56,074 bases of DNA. Origin: Pseudomonadota bacterium (lineage in GTDB: Bacteria > Pseudomonadota > Gammaproteobacteria > Steroidobacterales > Steroidobacteraceae). The notes below the pieces were generated by a model that did no database searches, was not told the origin of the DNA, and was given only the letters and a program-made list of their open reading frames with translations. This document shows, piece by piece, positions 10,663-20,555 of the stretch. The position numbers and the translations under genes were made by a program. The DNA is taken from positions 1 to 56,074 of the forward strand of contig JADJXW010000022.1 in NCBI GenBank assembly GCA_016720075.1, given 5' to 3'. How positions within the stretch are numbered: position 1 is the stretch's first letter; every line of letters starts with the position of its first letter.

Positions 10663-11778
10663 CTAACTCCTGTTTGTCAGGCCACGCAGAGCGCGAAGTA
10701 TCCGCTCCCTCATCCCCCAAAGCCCCATCTCGTCCTGCATTGCCGCGACACGTTGAAGTTCAGCTTCGGAAAGGCGCCCCCCCGGCAACCTCCCAAAATT
10801 CTCCTCCGCCTGAATCACCGACATCGTTCCCATGATGACGGTCGAAATCTGCGGAAACGACAACGGATAGTGAACGGCCGCGGCGACCATGGAACCGTGC
10901 CCGGATTCGAGGAAGCGGAACTTCTCCACCTGGTCGACCACTGCAGCTATTCGCTCTTGGGGCCATTTGCTGCGCTGATCATTCGGATCAGAAAACTTTG
11001 TATCGGGCGTGTATTTCCCAACTAGAAAGCCCTCCTTCAGGCTTGAGCGTGCAACTACGGCCAAATCTCTTGCGCCGAACTGTCTGGCTCGCGCCAGGAA
11101 CGGCAAAGGATCGAGCAAACTGAACGGCAACATCACGGAATCGAGCATCGTGTGGTCCAGCACGTAGTCGACGTCCGCCGGAGTGGAGAGGGAAACGCCG
11201 ACATAGCGCACCTTGCCGGACTTCTTGAGGCGATACAGCTCCTCGTAAAGCGACTGGCCAGAATCCTTGGGCACCCAATGGATCTGGTAGAGGTCGACGT
11301 AATCCACGCCCAGACGGCGGAGCTGATCTTCGAGCGTTGCCGTCATGCCCGGCTTCTGGCCCGAATACTTGGTTGCCACAATCCACTTACTGCGCCGTCC
11401 GCGGAGAAACTCGCCAATAGTGAGTTCCGAATTTCCATACACGAGAGCGGTGTCAACGAAGTTGCACCCCAACTCCTCGGCGCGCGCTAGCGAGCGCAAA
11501 GATTCCTGCTGATCCGCGGACCCATAGGCTTGGCCCCCGATGCCCCACGCGCCAAAACCGACTTCGGAGACCTCGAGATCCGTGCGGCCGAATTTTCGAT
11601 ACGGCATGTCGCCAACCTTCTTCCCGACGATTGGGGAACCTGGACCGGATGGCGGCCCTGGGCGGCCTTCGCAGCCCGCGAGCGCCATCCCTGCAGTCGC
11701 CGCCATACCCAGCAGAGCAGTTCGCCGTCCAGGCATGGACGATCCGTCATTCATTGAATGATCCATCAGCTCCTTCAT
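10663..11778 (-). CDS. Exported aldo/keto reductase (Tat signal plus lipobox)
   Basis: An intact 371-residue reading frame. Residues 18-19 are a twin Arg followed by TALLGMAATAGMA and an LAGC lipobox at 33-36, so the enzyme may be a Tat-exported lipoprotein; Met15 (MPGRR) is an alternative start. The mature part is a TIM-barrel aldo/keto reductase: FGRTDLEVSEVGFGAWGIGG, FVDTALVYGNSE (catalytic Asp and Tyr), IVATKYS (Lys), DLYQIHWV (His), and the late STVIMGTMS block that usually contacts NADPH. The substrate is unknown. It is the last gene of a minus-strand run behind a phosphatase and the MBOAT pair, overlapping the phosphatase 3' end by about 30 bases. An aldo/keto reductase outside the cytoplasm is unusual. 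Confidence 0.88.
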   Translation of the reverse strand: MKELMDHSMNDGSSMPGRRTALLGMAATAGMALAGCEGRPGPPSGPGSPIVGKKVGDMPYRKFGRTDLEVSEVGFGAWGIGGQAYGSADQQESLRSLARAEELGCNFVDTALVYGNSELTIGEFLRGRRSKWIVATKYSGQKPGMTATLEDQLRRLGVDYVDLYQIHWVPKDSGQSLYEELYRLKKSGKVRYVGVSLSTPADVDYVLDHTMLDSVMLPFSLLDPLPFLARARQFGARDLAVVARSSLKEGFLVGKYTPDTKFSDPNDQRSKWPQERIAAVVDQVEKFRFLESGHGSMVAAAVHYPLSFPQISTVIMGTMSVIQAEENFGRLPGGRLSEAELQRVAAMQDEMGLWGMRERILRALRGLTNRS

Positions 11779-12315
11779 CTGAAAGATGGGGACTTCCTAC
11801 TCCGGCCGGGAGCATCCGTGTCAACGCGTCGGTGCCCGCCTTGAACCTGCCCAGCACCCTGCGGGCCTCTTCGTCACCCAGGTGGTAAGGATCTGGAATC
11901 TCCACCGGCCCGTCGGTCAATGCGCCGATCCAGACCAGCTTTGAAGATCCGCGCCCAGCCGCGCCAGCCTGACCCAATTATAGCGGTCCATCAGGATGAT
12001 GATGTCTGCCCATTGCAGGTCGGCGGCACTGACAACGGAAGAGCGGTGGTTCTGCAACGAAACACCGAAATCGGCACACATGCCTGATGGCGCGCGGGGG
12101 ATTGACGGCCTACCGCGTGGATGGAACCCGCAGATCCTGATCTGCTTCCAGCGCCAAGGCGACCGTCGAAGCAGCTCGGCGACAAAGGGACTACGGTAGA
12201 TGTTGCCGTGGCAAACAACCAGAACCCGCTCCACCGCGTTGCGCTGACAGATTCCGCACGTCTCTGGACGCGCGCACGGCCCGATCGCCAGCCAGGACCG
12301 GACCCTAGAGGACAT
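11747..12315 (-). CDS. Low-molecular-weight protein tyrosine phosphatase (Wzb-like)
   Basis: From the ATG at 12315 the frame gives RVLVVCHGNIYRSPFVAELL, the C-x5-R phosphate loop of LMW phosphatases with Tyr where Cys or Ser is common. Further on come WADIIILMDRYNW and, after one frame change near 11940, the Asp-Pro general-acid region IPDPYHLGDEEARRVLGRF. In EPS loci these enzymes dephosphorylate the tyrosine autokinase and so control chain length and export; a CpsD-like kinase is present at 42360-43261. An N-terminal extension of about 25 residues with two Cys precedes the phosphatase core and may not be real. Lies between MBOAT and aldo/keto reductase genes on the same strand. Confidence 0.82.
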
Positions 12316-12365
12316 AGCCTCGGAATGCCCGGACAGACTGCCCATGGCAGGATGGTTGCCGCACT

Positions 12366-13779
12366 CTAGAACTGGAAGTAGATGAAGATCTGCTGCGTCA
12401 GCGGCGGAAACACCATCAGCATCACCAGCAGATACGCGTATCCCAAATATTGCACGAACCGCGACTGCCTGAGAAACAGCAGCATGTCGCCGGCCCGGTA
12501 CACCAACCATTCGAAAACCAGCAACGGCGCGGCAAAGAACAGCAGTAGCCCTGCCGCATACGCGCTGTACTCCGTCGGACGATAACTCCCCGCCAGTGAT
12601 GCGATCATGTCCAGGGCCTGCGCAAGGCTATCGGCGCGGAAGAATATCCAGCCGATGCAAACCAGAGCGAACATTAGGCGACCTGGCAGACAGAGCCCGC
12701 ACGCGATGCGACCTTGCGCATCGCCGATGGTCTCGACGCCGGCCATACGATAGCCGACGAGCAGCAGGCCGTGCCACGCGCCCCAGAATACGAATGTCCA
12801 AGACGCACCGTGCCACAGCCCGCCCAGCAGCATGGTCAGCATGAGATTCACATAAGTCCGCATGTTCCCGCGACGATTCCCGCCCAGGGAAATATAGAGA
12901 TAGTCCCGCAGCCAGGAAGAAAGGCTGATGTGCCAGCGCTGCCAGAACTCGCTGGGAGAGCGAGAGAAATACGGCATGCGGAAGTTGTAGGAAAGGCCAA
13001 TACCCATCCAGCGCGATACGCCCTGGGCAATGGAGGAATACCCGGAGAAATCGCCGTAGATCTGCAGCGAAAATGCCAGCACCCCAACGACGACCTCCAC
13101 GGCCGGCAGGCCGGTGCGCGAGGAATCGAAGACATGATTGGCGATCAGCGCCACGTTGTCGGCCAGCACGACCTTCTTGAAAAGCCACCAACACATGATA
13201 GAGGCCTTCCTCGAAGTCACCGTGCCTGTAGACCCGCTTGCCTTGGATCTGTGGGAAGCAGGTCTCGCTGGACGCTCGATGGGTCCGGCAACCAGCTGCG
13301 GGAAGTAGGACACGAACAGTGCGAAATTGAAGAAGTCTTCGCCGGCCTGGTGAGCCCGCGATACACATCGATCGTGTAGCTCATCGGACTGGAACGTATA
13401 GAACGAAATTCCCACCGGCAGGATGATCTTGAGCACCGGAAAATGGGGCTGGAATCCGAGCGACGTGAGCAGTTCGCCCAACTCTCTCACGAAGAATCCG
13501 TAGTATTTGAAGAACCCCAGGAACGTGAGGTTGGCCACCACGGACAAGACGATCAGCCTGCGACGCCGACTCTTCGATTGCGTGTCGGCCATTCGCGTCG
13601 ACACGTAGTAGTCAACGAGCGTGGCTGCGAACAGCAGGCCCAGGAACTTCCAATCCCAGTAGCCATAGAACACATAGCTCGCGACGAGCAACAGCAGGTT
13701 CTGCCCCGCTGCGGCAGTCGCCAGTAGACCGCCACCACGCGGCGAAGAATGCCCAGAAAATGAAGCTGTTGAAGATCAT
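12366..13779 (-). CDS. AlgI-like MBOAT O-acyltransferase
   Basis: Multi-pass membrane acyltransferase of the alginate O-acetyltransferase AlgI type, which carries acetyl groups across the membrane for EPS O-acetylation. The ATG at 13779 overlaps the upstream SGNH gene stop as ATGA and opens MIFNSFIFWAFFAAW. Family blocks: VASYVFYGYWDWKFLGLL, FFKYYGFFV, ILPVGISFYTFQS, LVAGPIERP, VVLADNVALIANHVF, LQIYGDFSGYS, EFWQRWHISLSSWLRDYLY, and GGLWHGASWTFVFWG with the catalytic His. The end is IFIYFQF at 12366. Frame changes lie near 13720, 13370 and 13250. With the SGNH partner it forms an O-acetylation pair. Confidence 0.9.
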
Positions 13780-14706
13780 CGGCGCAAGGCCGAGCGAGGC
13801 GAGATCCTGGCAAGCCGCCGACTCAGGACTTCGCTTCCATCACGGCTCAGATGCATGGAATCCAGGAAGCTGTCCCGCGTTATTCCCTGGAGCGAACGGT
13901 AGTCGAACAGCCGCAACTCGCCGCGAGTCGCCATGTCCTCAAGGCAGGATCGATCTCGTAGGGCGTCTGAACGGGCATCGCCACGACGACAAGCCGAACC
14001 CCCAGCCCTGCAAATGCTCGGCAAGTCCAGCCAGCACGCTGTACGCGTAGGATGTTACTGCCAGGGAAGTGACCGAACCACCCGCGCGCACCTCATTCCG
14101 TCCGAAACGAACTGTCGGTAGTAGGGAATGGTCTGACGAACAGCTGGTTGCGCACCGTATCCCGCAATGCATAGAGGTGCAGCGCGCGAGCCACCACGAA
14201 CTCACCGATATCGGGCGAACCGGAAAGGCCGATGGAGGCAAGGGCTCCGCAGATCGCCAAACCGACAGAACAACGCACCCAGTCGCGATGGATCCGCATC
14301 CGCCTTGTCGCCGAGCAGGTGCCAGGCGAAACCGATGACGACGACGCGCATCGCCGGCACTTCCTTGCCTAGAACCTGATTGCGCAAAATGCATTGCCAA
14401 TCCCAAAGAGCCGGTTGCATCCGGCGTAACCTTCCCGAAATGCAGGCCAGGCGCCTTAGACTGGAAGCGAAGCGACACTCATGCCATTGTTAGTCAGGAA
14501 TTGCCCAGCAGCAGCACCGCGGGCTGCGCCGCGTTACCCTGTGCCGGCTACGATCTCTCTGGTATCTGGGCGACATGGGCCAGGTTGCCGGAGAGCCGCC
14601 CCCTCCAACGAACGGAGAAAAACTCGCCAAGAAGCACCGTCGCCAGCAAGGCAGCAACGAGCCTGAACACTCCACCGTGTCGACCCCGCTCCTCGCCGAT
14701 CGCCAT
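13776..14706 (-). CDS. SGNH-type partner of MBOAT (AlgJ/AlgX-like role), frameshifted
   Basis: The likely start is the ATG at 14706 (MAIGEERGRHGG) followed by a single membrane segment, VFRLVAALLATVLLGEFFS. After frame changes the pieces AVLLLGNSLTNNGMS (SGNH block I with the nucleophile Ser) and, near the C-terminus, DSFLDSMHLSRDGSEVLSRR (Asp-x-x-His block) are visible, with VVVAMPVQTPYEI between. Such anchored SGNH proteins take acyl groups from MBOAT partners and put them on polysaccharide in the periplasm. The stop overlaps the MBOAT start (ATGA), which implies translational coupling. At least four frame changes; the family call rests on the two catalytic blocks and context. Confidence 0.68.
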
Positions 14707-14892
14707 GCAGAAACCGCCAGATCGATGTGGAATGCCAGATGGCGGAGATTCTGTCAGCTGAGGACATGCCTCGGCAAAACCCGCATCACGGTCTACCTGC
14801 CGTCGGACTTTCAGGCCTTGTAATCTGAGAACTGCCGCACATCAGAAAGCAACCGCAGAAGCCGCAGCGAGCCAAGCTAGAATACCGGCCGA

Positions 14893-15873
14893 ATGGAACC
14901 TCAACCCCGCCGACACGCCGCCCGCGCGTACTGATCGCAAACTCGACGTTGCACATCGGGGGCGCAGAGAAGGTCACTGCGAGATACGGCAGCGCGGCGT
15001 TCAACTCATTCACACTCATGACACACACAGCTTCATAGAGGGCGCGATCTGCAAGATTCTCAGACCTGCCCTGAAGTATGTGCACACCTTTCACTGGGGA
15101 AACTACCCGACCTTGCCTGCTAGCGAGGAAAGGATCGAGCGACTCTTCTGGCGTTTGGCCGACGCCCTGGTATGCGTCGGGCACGAGCAGGCAGTGCGGT
15201 GCGCAAGCTGTACGGCATCCCCGAAGAGCGCATTCATGTGATCTGGAATGGCTCCGAACCGCCACAGCCGGATGTGTCGCCTGAGATTCTGGCCCTGCTT
15301 CCCGCTGACGGCACCCCGGTCATCTGCAGTATCAGCACACTGATTCCGCAGAAAGGGCTCGAGGATCTCATTAGAGCCATGGCCATTGTCCGCGATGCCG
15401 GACGACGATTCCGCCTGCTGCTGATAGGCGAGGGCCGGCTGCGGGGCGCACTGCAGGATCTGACAACCCGACTTGGCCTGCAGGAGTCGATCCAACTCCT
15501 GGGATGGGTAAATGACGCCTCGCGCCGCGCCCTGCCCGCCTGCGACATTTTCGTGCAGTCTTCGCACTGGGAGGCCATGTCGGTCGTGATTCTTGAAGCC
15601 ATGGCTGCAGCGAAGCCCATCGTTGCAACAGCCGTAGGAGAGAATGGGCGGGTCATGGAGAACAACATGAACGGATTGCTAGTGCCGCCCGGTGATCCCC
15701 CCGCTTTCGCGGCAGCGATGCTTCGGCTGCTCGACGATCAGGCGCTGCGCACACGACTGGGACTTGCAGCCCAGTCCCGGTTCAGGGAAACGCTGACCAT
15801 CGAGCAAATGATCAGGCGACACGAAGATCTGTACTCCCGCCTTCTCGACGCCAGGCAGGGTCGCCCTACGTGA
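14893..15873 (+). CDS. Glycosyltransferase family 4 (N-terminal region damaged)
   Basis: An ATG at 14893 starts MEPQPRRHA, and in shifted frames VLIANSTLHIGGAEKVT appears, the nucleotide-sugar-binding N-terminal loop. Only about 30 bases later comes GVQLIHTHDTHSFIEGAIC, although about 60 residues normally lie between, so a block seems to be missing. From about 15172 one frame runs to the end with AVRKLYGIPEERIHVIWNG, ISTLIPQKGLEDLIRAMAIV, LLLIGEGRLRGALQDL, and SHWEAMSVVILEAMAAAKPI (E-x7-E). The TGA at 15871-15873 overlaps the next start as GTGA. Likely an EPS glycosyltransferase of the GT-B fold. Confidence 0.83.
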
Positions 15874-16885
15874 GCAGCCAAGCCTCCCTTCCTGCGGATG
15901 TCTTCGCCATCACCTGGGAAGACCACCGCCGCATGAGTGAACTGTGTGACTGGCTTGGATTGCCACTGACGGTGCTGAGGTCCAGCAGCCGGGGGGTTCG
16001 CCGCTACGCGGAGCTCTCGCTCGCAACCATCCGCTTCCTCCGCACCCACCGGCCCGCCGCGGTCTTGCTGCAGAATCCATCGTTGATCCTCGCCCTGCTT
16101 GTGCTGTTCGCTCGGCCTTTTATGGGACGCTACCGCGTGGTAATGGACGCGCACAACGAGGCCATTACTCCCTATACATACGATTTCTGGCCGATTACCT
16201 GGCTTAGCTGTCTGGCTCAGCGCCACGCCGACGCGACGATAGTGACAAACGCAGCCCTGGCGAAGGATCGTTCGCGAGAACGGCGGTCGCGCGCTGATCG
16301 TTCCAGACCGGCTCCCCACGCCCCCGGTTTCGCCCACGCGGATTTCTCAGCCCGAGCAACTGTCGATAATGGTGGTCGCCACGTTTGCGGCCGACGAACC
16401 CATCGGTGCCATCTTCGGTGCCGCGAGGCAGCTCGGACCAGAGTTCTCCTTCGCAGTCACGGGGAACAGCCGCAAGCTGGCTCCGAACTTGCGGGATTCG
16501 ATGCCGACAGAACGTGCGGTTGACCGGATTTCTTCCCGAGCATGATTACTGGCAACTGATGGCGGACTGTCATGTCGTGCTCGACCTGACTTTGAAGGCG
16601 GATTGCCTGGTATGCGGCGCCTATGAGGCGCTGTCACTGAACAAGCCCATGATTCTTTCCGGCAATGGGGCATCGAGAGATCTGTTCGGCAGCTTCGCGG
16701 TGTTTCCGGAGAGCTGTGACGAGAACGACATTGCAGCCGCCCTGCGCAAGGCACTTCAGGACTACGACAGGATAAGGGATCTCACCGAGCAGGGACGTCC
16801 GGCATTTGCCGAGCGCTGGCTCGTGGCCGCGCAGTCCCTTCGTGCCGCACTGATCCCGCCGGACGCCGCAGCACCTTCGAGCTGA
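15870..16885 (+). CDS. Second glycosyltransferase (GT4-like), coupled to the previous one
   Basis: A GTG at 15870 overlaps the preceding stop and starts MSSQASLPADVFAITWEDHR. Features: LCDWLGLPLTVLRSS, VVMDAHNEAITPYTYDFWP, HADATIVTNAALA, then after frame changes near 16265 and 16500 RLTGFLPEHDYWQLMADC, VVLDLTLKADCLVCGAYEAL and KPMILSGNGASRDLFG, matching the C-terminal donor domain of GT-B enzymes (the EALSLNKP block). Ends at the TGA at 16883-16885, one base from the convergent GNAT gene. Probably acts in EPS repeat-unit assembly; the sugar is unknown. Confidence 0.72.
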
Positions 16886-16886
16886 T

Positions 16887-18019
16887 TCAGTCTTCTTTGC
16901 GACCTCGGGCGACGAGCGCGCGGAGTGCGAGCTTCGCCCGCTGGAATACCCTGTGAATCGCAACCAGCATCCTGTTCTTTAGACCGGGACGAAGGACCAG
17001 GATCTCTGCGTCCTCCGTATGGCGATTCCCGAACACATGCTTGAACTGCGCGTCGGTGATGCCGAAGTTGATGCTCTGCGTTCCTTCCTTGCCGACGAGC
17101 TGCTCGATGACCATCAGCAGCAGCACCGCCCCGGGAGAGTGCTTGGCGTAGGACTCATCGTAGGCCAGGTCCGCGTAGTGGTAGACCCCGCGATACTGGT
17201 AACCGACTATGAATGCGGCCGGCGCACCATCAGCCAGCAGCACATAGGACCGAAGCAAATCCCGTTCCGCCACGCTTCGCAGCAACGCCTCCCGCTCTAT
17301 GCTCTTTGGCACCGCATTGGCCAGCTTCCGCGACTTCCATGACTTGCTGACAATGGCCCTGGCATTGGTCACGAAGAACGGTATGTCTTCCGGACTGGCA
17401 ACTCTCCTGACCTCGAGCTTCTCGCCGAAGGCTTCGGCCATGCGACGGACCTGACGCTTCAGGTTGTAGCGCGCTGCTTCTTCGGGAACTCTTCCATGTA
17501 CTCATCGAAGCTTCCAGGTAGGCGGACATAGTGAAATGGTCGATTGCCGTGCTGCCTGTAGGCCACAGCACCATTCACTTTCCATCCACTAACGTCCAGT
17601 GCGGCCCACAGTGAGGAGTCCTTACGGACCGACTTCAGGTAAATGGCCGACGCCTTCGGGAAGGCGCGCCACATGTCTGCCACGACTTCCCTGAGCTCCG
17701 ATGCGTCCCGCACAGCAAGAATCTGACTTCCCAGGACCTCCACCGCATTGAGTGCAATGGACTTGCGCACCACGTGCGACAGCTCGAACCGGAGACTCGC
17801 GCGACCCGGTCGCAGCAAGGAAACGACGCTCCGCGCCCCATCGGGACCTTCCCGGCACTGGAGCACGCACGACTGAACGTCCTCAGGCTCCGCCGATTCA
17901 AGCCAATCGGGCGAAAGATACATGGCGTAGAGATTCTCGACGGGATCAAGCGCATCCTGCCAGCGGGCACGGATCTCGGCAGAACGACTGGCCGATCCAA
18001 AGTCGATCGTGGTGATCAC
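16887..18019 (-). CDS. GNAT/FemAB-like acyltransferase
   Basis: Two long frames joined near 17460 make one protein of about 375 residues. The N-terminal half has NLYAMYLSPDWLE and YRQHGNRPFHYVRLPGSFDE. The C-terminal half has FGEKLEVRRVASPEDIPFFV, then VLLADGAPAAFIVGYQYRGV, YHYADLAYDESYAKHSPGAV and SINFGITDAQFKHVFGN. This layout fits the FemAB/'acetyltransferase 6' proteins often found in EPS loci, which may N-acylate an amino sugar or aminoacylate a nucleotide or lipid-linked sugar. The start GTG at 18019 overlaps the flippase stop (GTGA), so it is coupled to that gene. A second FemAB-family protein lies at 30834. Confidence 0.72.
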
Positions 18020-19243
18020 AAGCTTCCTTTCCTTGCAGTCACTGCGCCTGCGGTACCAAAATACTTGATGGCTGGGAATATGATCAACAGAATGCCACCC
18101 AGCCTTACGGCCGCAATCCGCAAGCCGATGTCCGGTCTGCCGATGGCATTGAACATGTAGCCATTGACCGTAACAATTGCGTGCACGCCACCGTAAATGC
18201 AGAGAATCTGGAAAGGGAGCACAGCATCCAGCCAGCCTTTCCCGTACACGACCTCGATCAGCGAGCTTGCGGCAACTGCCATACCGGCCATGACGGGCAA
18301 CACGAGGCTCGCGACAAACGCCATGACCCGCAGGAATGCGTTGGCCAGCCTCTCCTCGTCATCCTGCATGCGGCTGTAGGCCGAGAACATGATGTTGGAG
18401 ACCGCATACGCAACATGAACGGGAGGAAAGTTTGCGAGCATGAAAGCGACTGAGTAGAAACCCAGGCTCTTCAGATCGAGCAGCTTTCCGACCATCGCTG
18501 TATCGATCTCGCTGGCGATGAACAGCAGGATCGTGGAACCCGTGATATACCTGCCGTAGGTGAGCAGTTCGGCGGCAATCTTTCGATTGAACTCCCAGGA
18601 GAGACGGGTCGATTGCACCACATAGGACATCACGGTTTTTGTGGCGGCGGCGACAACAAAGCTGATTACCAACGCCCAGACGCTGCGGTACATGTATCCG
18701 ATCACCACCGCTGCGATGAAGGACACGAAGGCCGCGGTGTTGTCGATCAGCGCCAGCTTCCGGAAGTCCAGGTCCCGGATTGCAACGGTGTACCCGATGT
18801 GCGTGAAGCCGGCCAGGGCAAAACTCAGCCCGCAGGCCGCCACCAGCGGAAACAGAGCAGCCTGGTTATAGAACACCGACATGCCGTAACCGATGGGAAT
18901 CATCACGAAAGCCAGAATGACACCGCGATGGCCAGCAAGGTAAACGCCGTGTTCTTCGCCTCGTCGAAATCACCCTTTCGCTGGATCAGGCGCGGGCCAA
19001 AGCCAGTGTCGGTGATCAGCTGGGTGCCACGAATGGCCATCAGGGACAGATTCATGAGGCCAAACAGTTCCGGCGCGGCAGCCTCGCCATGATGGCGGAC
19101 TTGATGAAAATCAGTGAGTTGACGCCTACCGTCGTAAGCGCCTGCCAGAACCCGGAACGCAGAACCCGGCTCTTGAGCGAGCCGTCGGTTCTGTTGAGGA
19201 ACCGCCACCAGCCCGAATCCTTGCTCTTTTCTGGTTGGGACAT
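18016..19243 (-). CDS. Wzx-like oligosaccharide flippase (MOP superfamily)
   Basis: Multi-pass membrane protein that would flip the lipid-linked EPS repeat unit to the periplasm. The ATG at 19243 starts MSQPEKSKDSGWWRFLNR. Pieces in two frames before 18906 (GFWQALTTVGVNSLIFIKSA, GTQLITDTGFGPRLIQRKGD) lead into one long frame: YNQAALFPLVAACGLSFALA, TYGRYITGSTILLFIASEID, VGKLLDLKSLGFYSVAFMLA, YSRMQDDEERLANAFLR, then FNAIGRPDIGLRIAAVRLGG. About 410 codons, shorter than the usual 450-500, and the frame ends soon after FGTAGAVTA, so about one hairpin of membrane helices seems absent. Its TGA overlaps the GNAT start as GTGA. Confidence 0.82.
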
Positions 19244-19292
19244 CTGATAAGCCTACGGAAACTTCGACATGGGCAGGCGGCGCGCCTGCTCG

Positions 19293-20172
19293 TCAGCGCG
19301 GACCCTTGTATTTGCGCAATCCCCACGCGCGCAGCAGTATCAGGGATCGACGCACCAGGCGTGACAGAAACGGCACCTGCTTCATCGACGCCTTTGGTTT
19401 GACGGGATGGTACAGCATCCCTCGGCGGAATCCCGCCCTACTCCGGGCCGGCCGGAATCGCAGCGTACCGAGCTCCTCGAGCGTGCCAAGCGGATCGTTT
19501 ACGCTCGTAGACGCAGCGCCCACCCGCACGTTGCGCAACGTCATTGATGTCGCCATGCGCAGGCCCGCCCTGGAAACCAAGGGGAAATGATGACTTCCTG
19601 ATGACCGCGCCAACCCGCTCTATGGAATGCAATCAAGGTTTCCAACGCCTTGGCCGAGAAGCGAGCTAGGACCAGAAAAGCCCGCAACGGATGGTCACGG
19701 GCAATGAACCCGAAGGATCACGCAAGGTCCCCACCAGACCAGCCGGGCTCCTGCGCAGGCGTACGGACATGGCACGTCAGAAGATCCGCATCGCTTCCGG
19801 CCATCAGGCTGAAGAACTTGGACCAGTATCCGGTGAAACGTACATCGTATTCGATCACCCAAAGGCAAGTAATGCGTGGGTTGCGGAGATAAAAATCGAG
19901 CACCGGAAAATGGCAATGCCCGGGAAGCATCTTCGACCGAAAGTCGCAAATCCCCAGTCCGGCAAACCGGCGACTGTCGTAGGTCCGAGTTCCGACTGGA
20001 ACTCTACAGGTGGCGAAATGCCGCTGGAGACATCCAGCAGCCAGCAGACCGCAATGCCTGGACCGCTCGTCGCACGCAGATGCCGGTAGGCCGCACACGT
20101 TTCATCCGAAATCTCGTGGCTGAGAAATAGAACAACTGTCCCACGCAATCCAAAGGCATTTGCGCTCAGCAC
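19293..20172 (-). CDS. Unrecognised EPS-cluster protein, possibly glycosyltransferase-like
   Basis: Pieces from 20172 read GTVVLFLSHEISDETCAAYR, HLRATSGPGIAVCWLLD, then after a frame change FPVLDFYLRNPRITC, WVIEYDVRFTGYWSKFF, SDADLLTCHVR, and after more changes SSGSHHFPLVSRAGLRMAT and a C-terminus with FRRGMLYHPVKPKASMKQVP. The WVIEYDVRF..W..FF..SDADLL pattern looks like a metal- or nucleotide-sugar-binding Asp cluster of a GT-A-like fold, but this is my guess and I do not recognise the family. Three or more frame changes. It lies upstream of the flippase on the same strand, so a role in the same EPS pathway is likely. Confidence 0.5.
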
Positions 20173-20555
20173 CCTGATGAGAACCTCGCCTCAAGTTTAC
20201 ACGGGTACGCTGGACGTCCGCGGCGGCATACCGCAGAAACACACCCTCCGCTCGGTCGGAGGTTCGGCGCTGGCCTGGTCAGGTTCTCTCGCGTGTTGCG
20301 TTTTGTGACGCGCTTACTGGCCTGCCTGCAACCCATGGGGCCTGGACTGATGCCACCGCCCGCGCCCGCATGCGCACCGAGGCATTGGGGCCCTGAGGCC
20401 CCAACGGAAGGTATCCGGGTTTAGAGCAGTCAGGCGTCGGCTGCCGCCAGGACGCCCCCTTCCCGGCGCACCGACTTCACGTTTGGGCAATCCGCAGGGC
20501 CGTACCCGGTCGATTATTTGTATTATTCGCATCTCCGTAGATTTCTGCAGGCACG
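20173..20555. other. Divergent intergenic region with two perfect hairpins
   Basis: About 380 bases without a gene between divergent operons. Two clean inverted repeats stand out: CCTCCG at 20245-20250 with CGGAGG at 20257-20262, and an 8-bp stem TTGGGGCC at 20385-20392 with GGCCCCAA at 20397-20404 around a CTGA loop. Neither is followed by a T-run, so they are not classic terminators. The region must hold the promoter of the dehydrogenase-MBOAT-carrier-adenylation operon, but I cannot pick the boxes. Confidence 0.45.
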
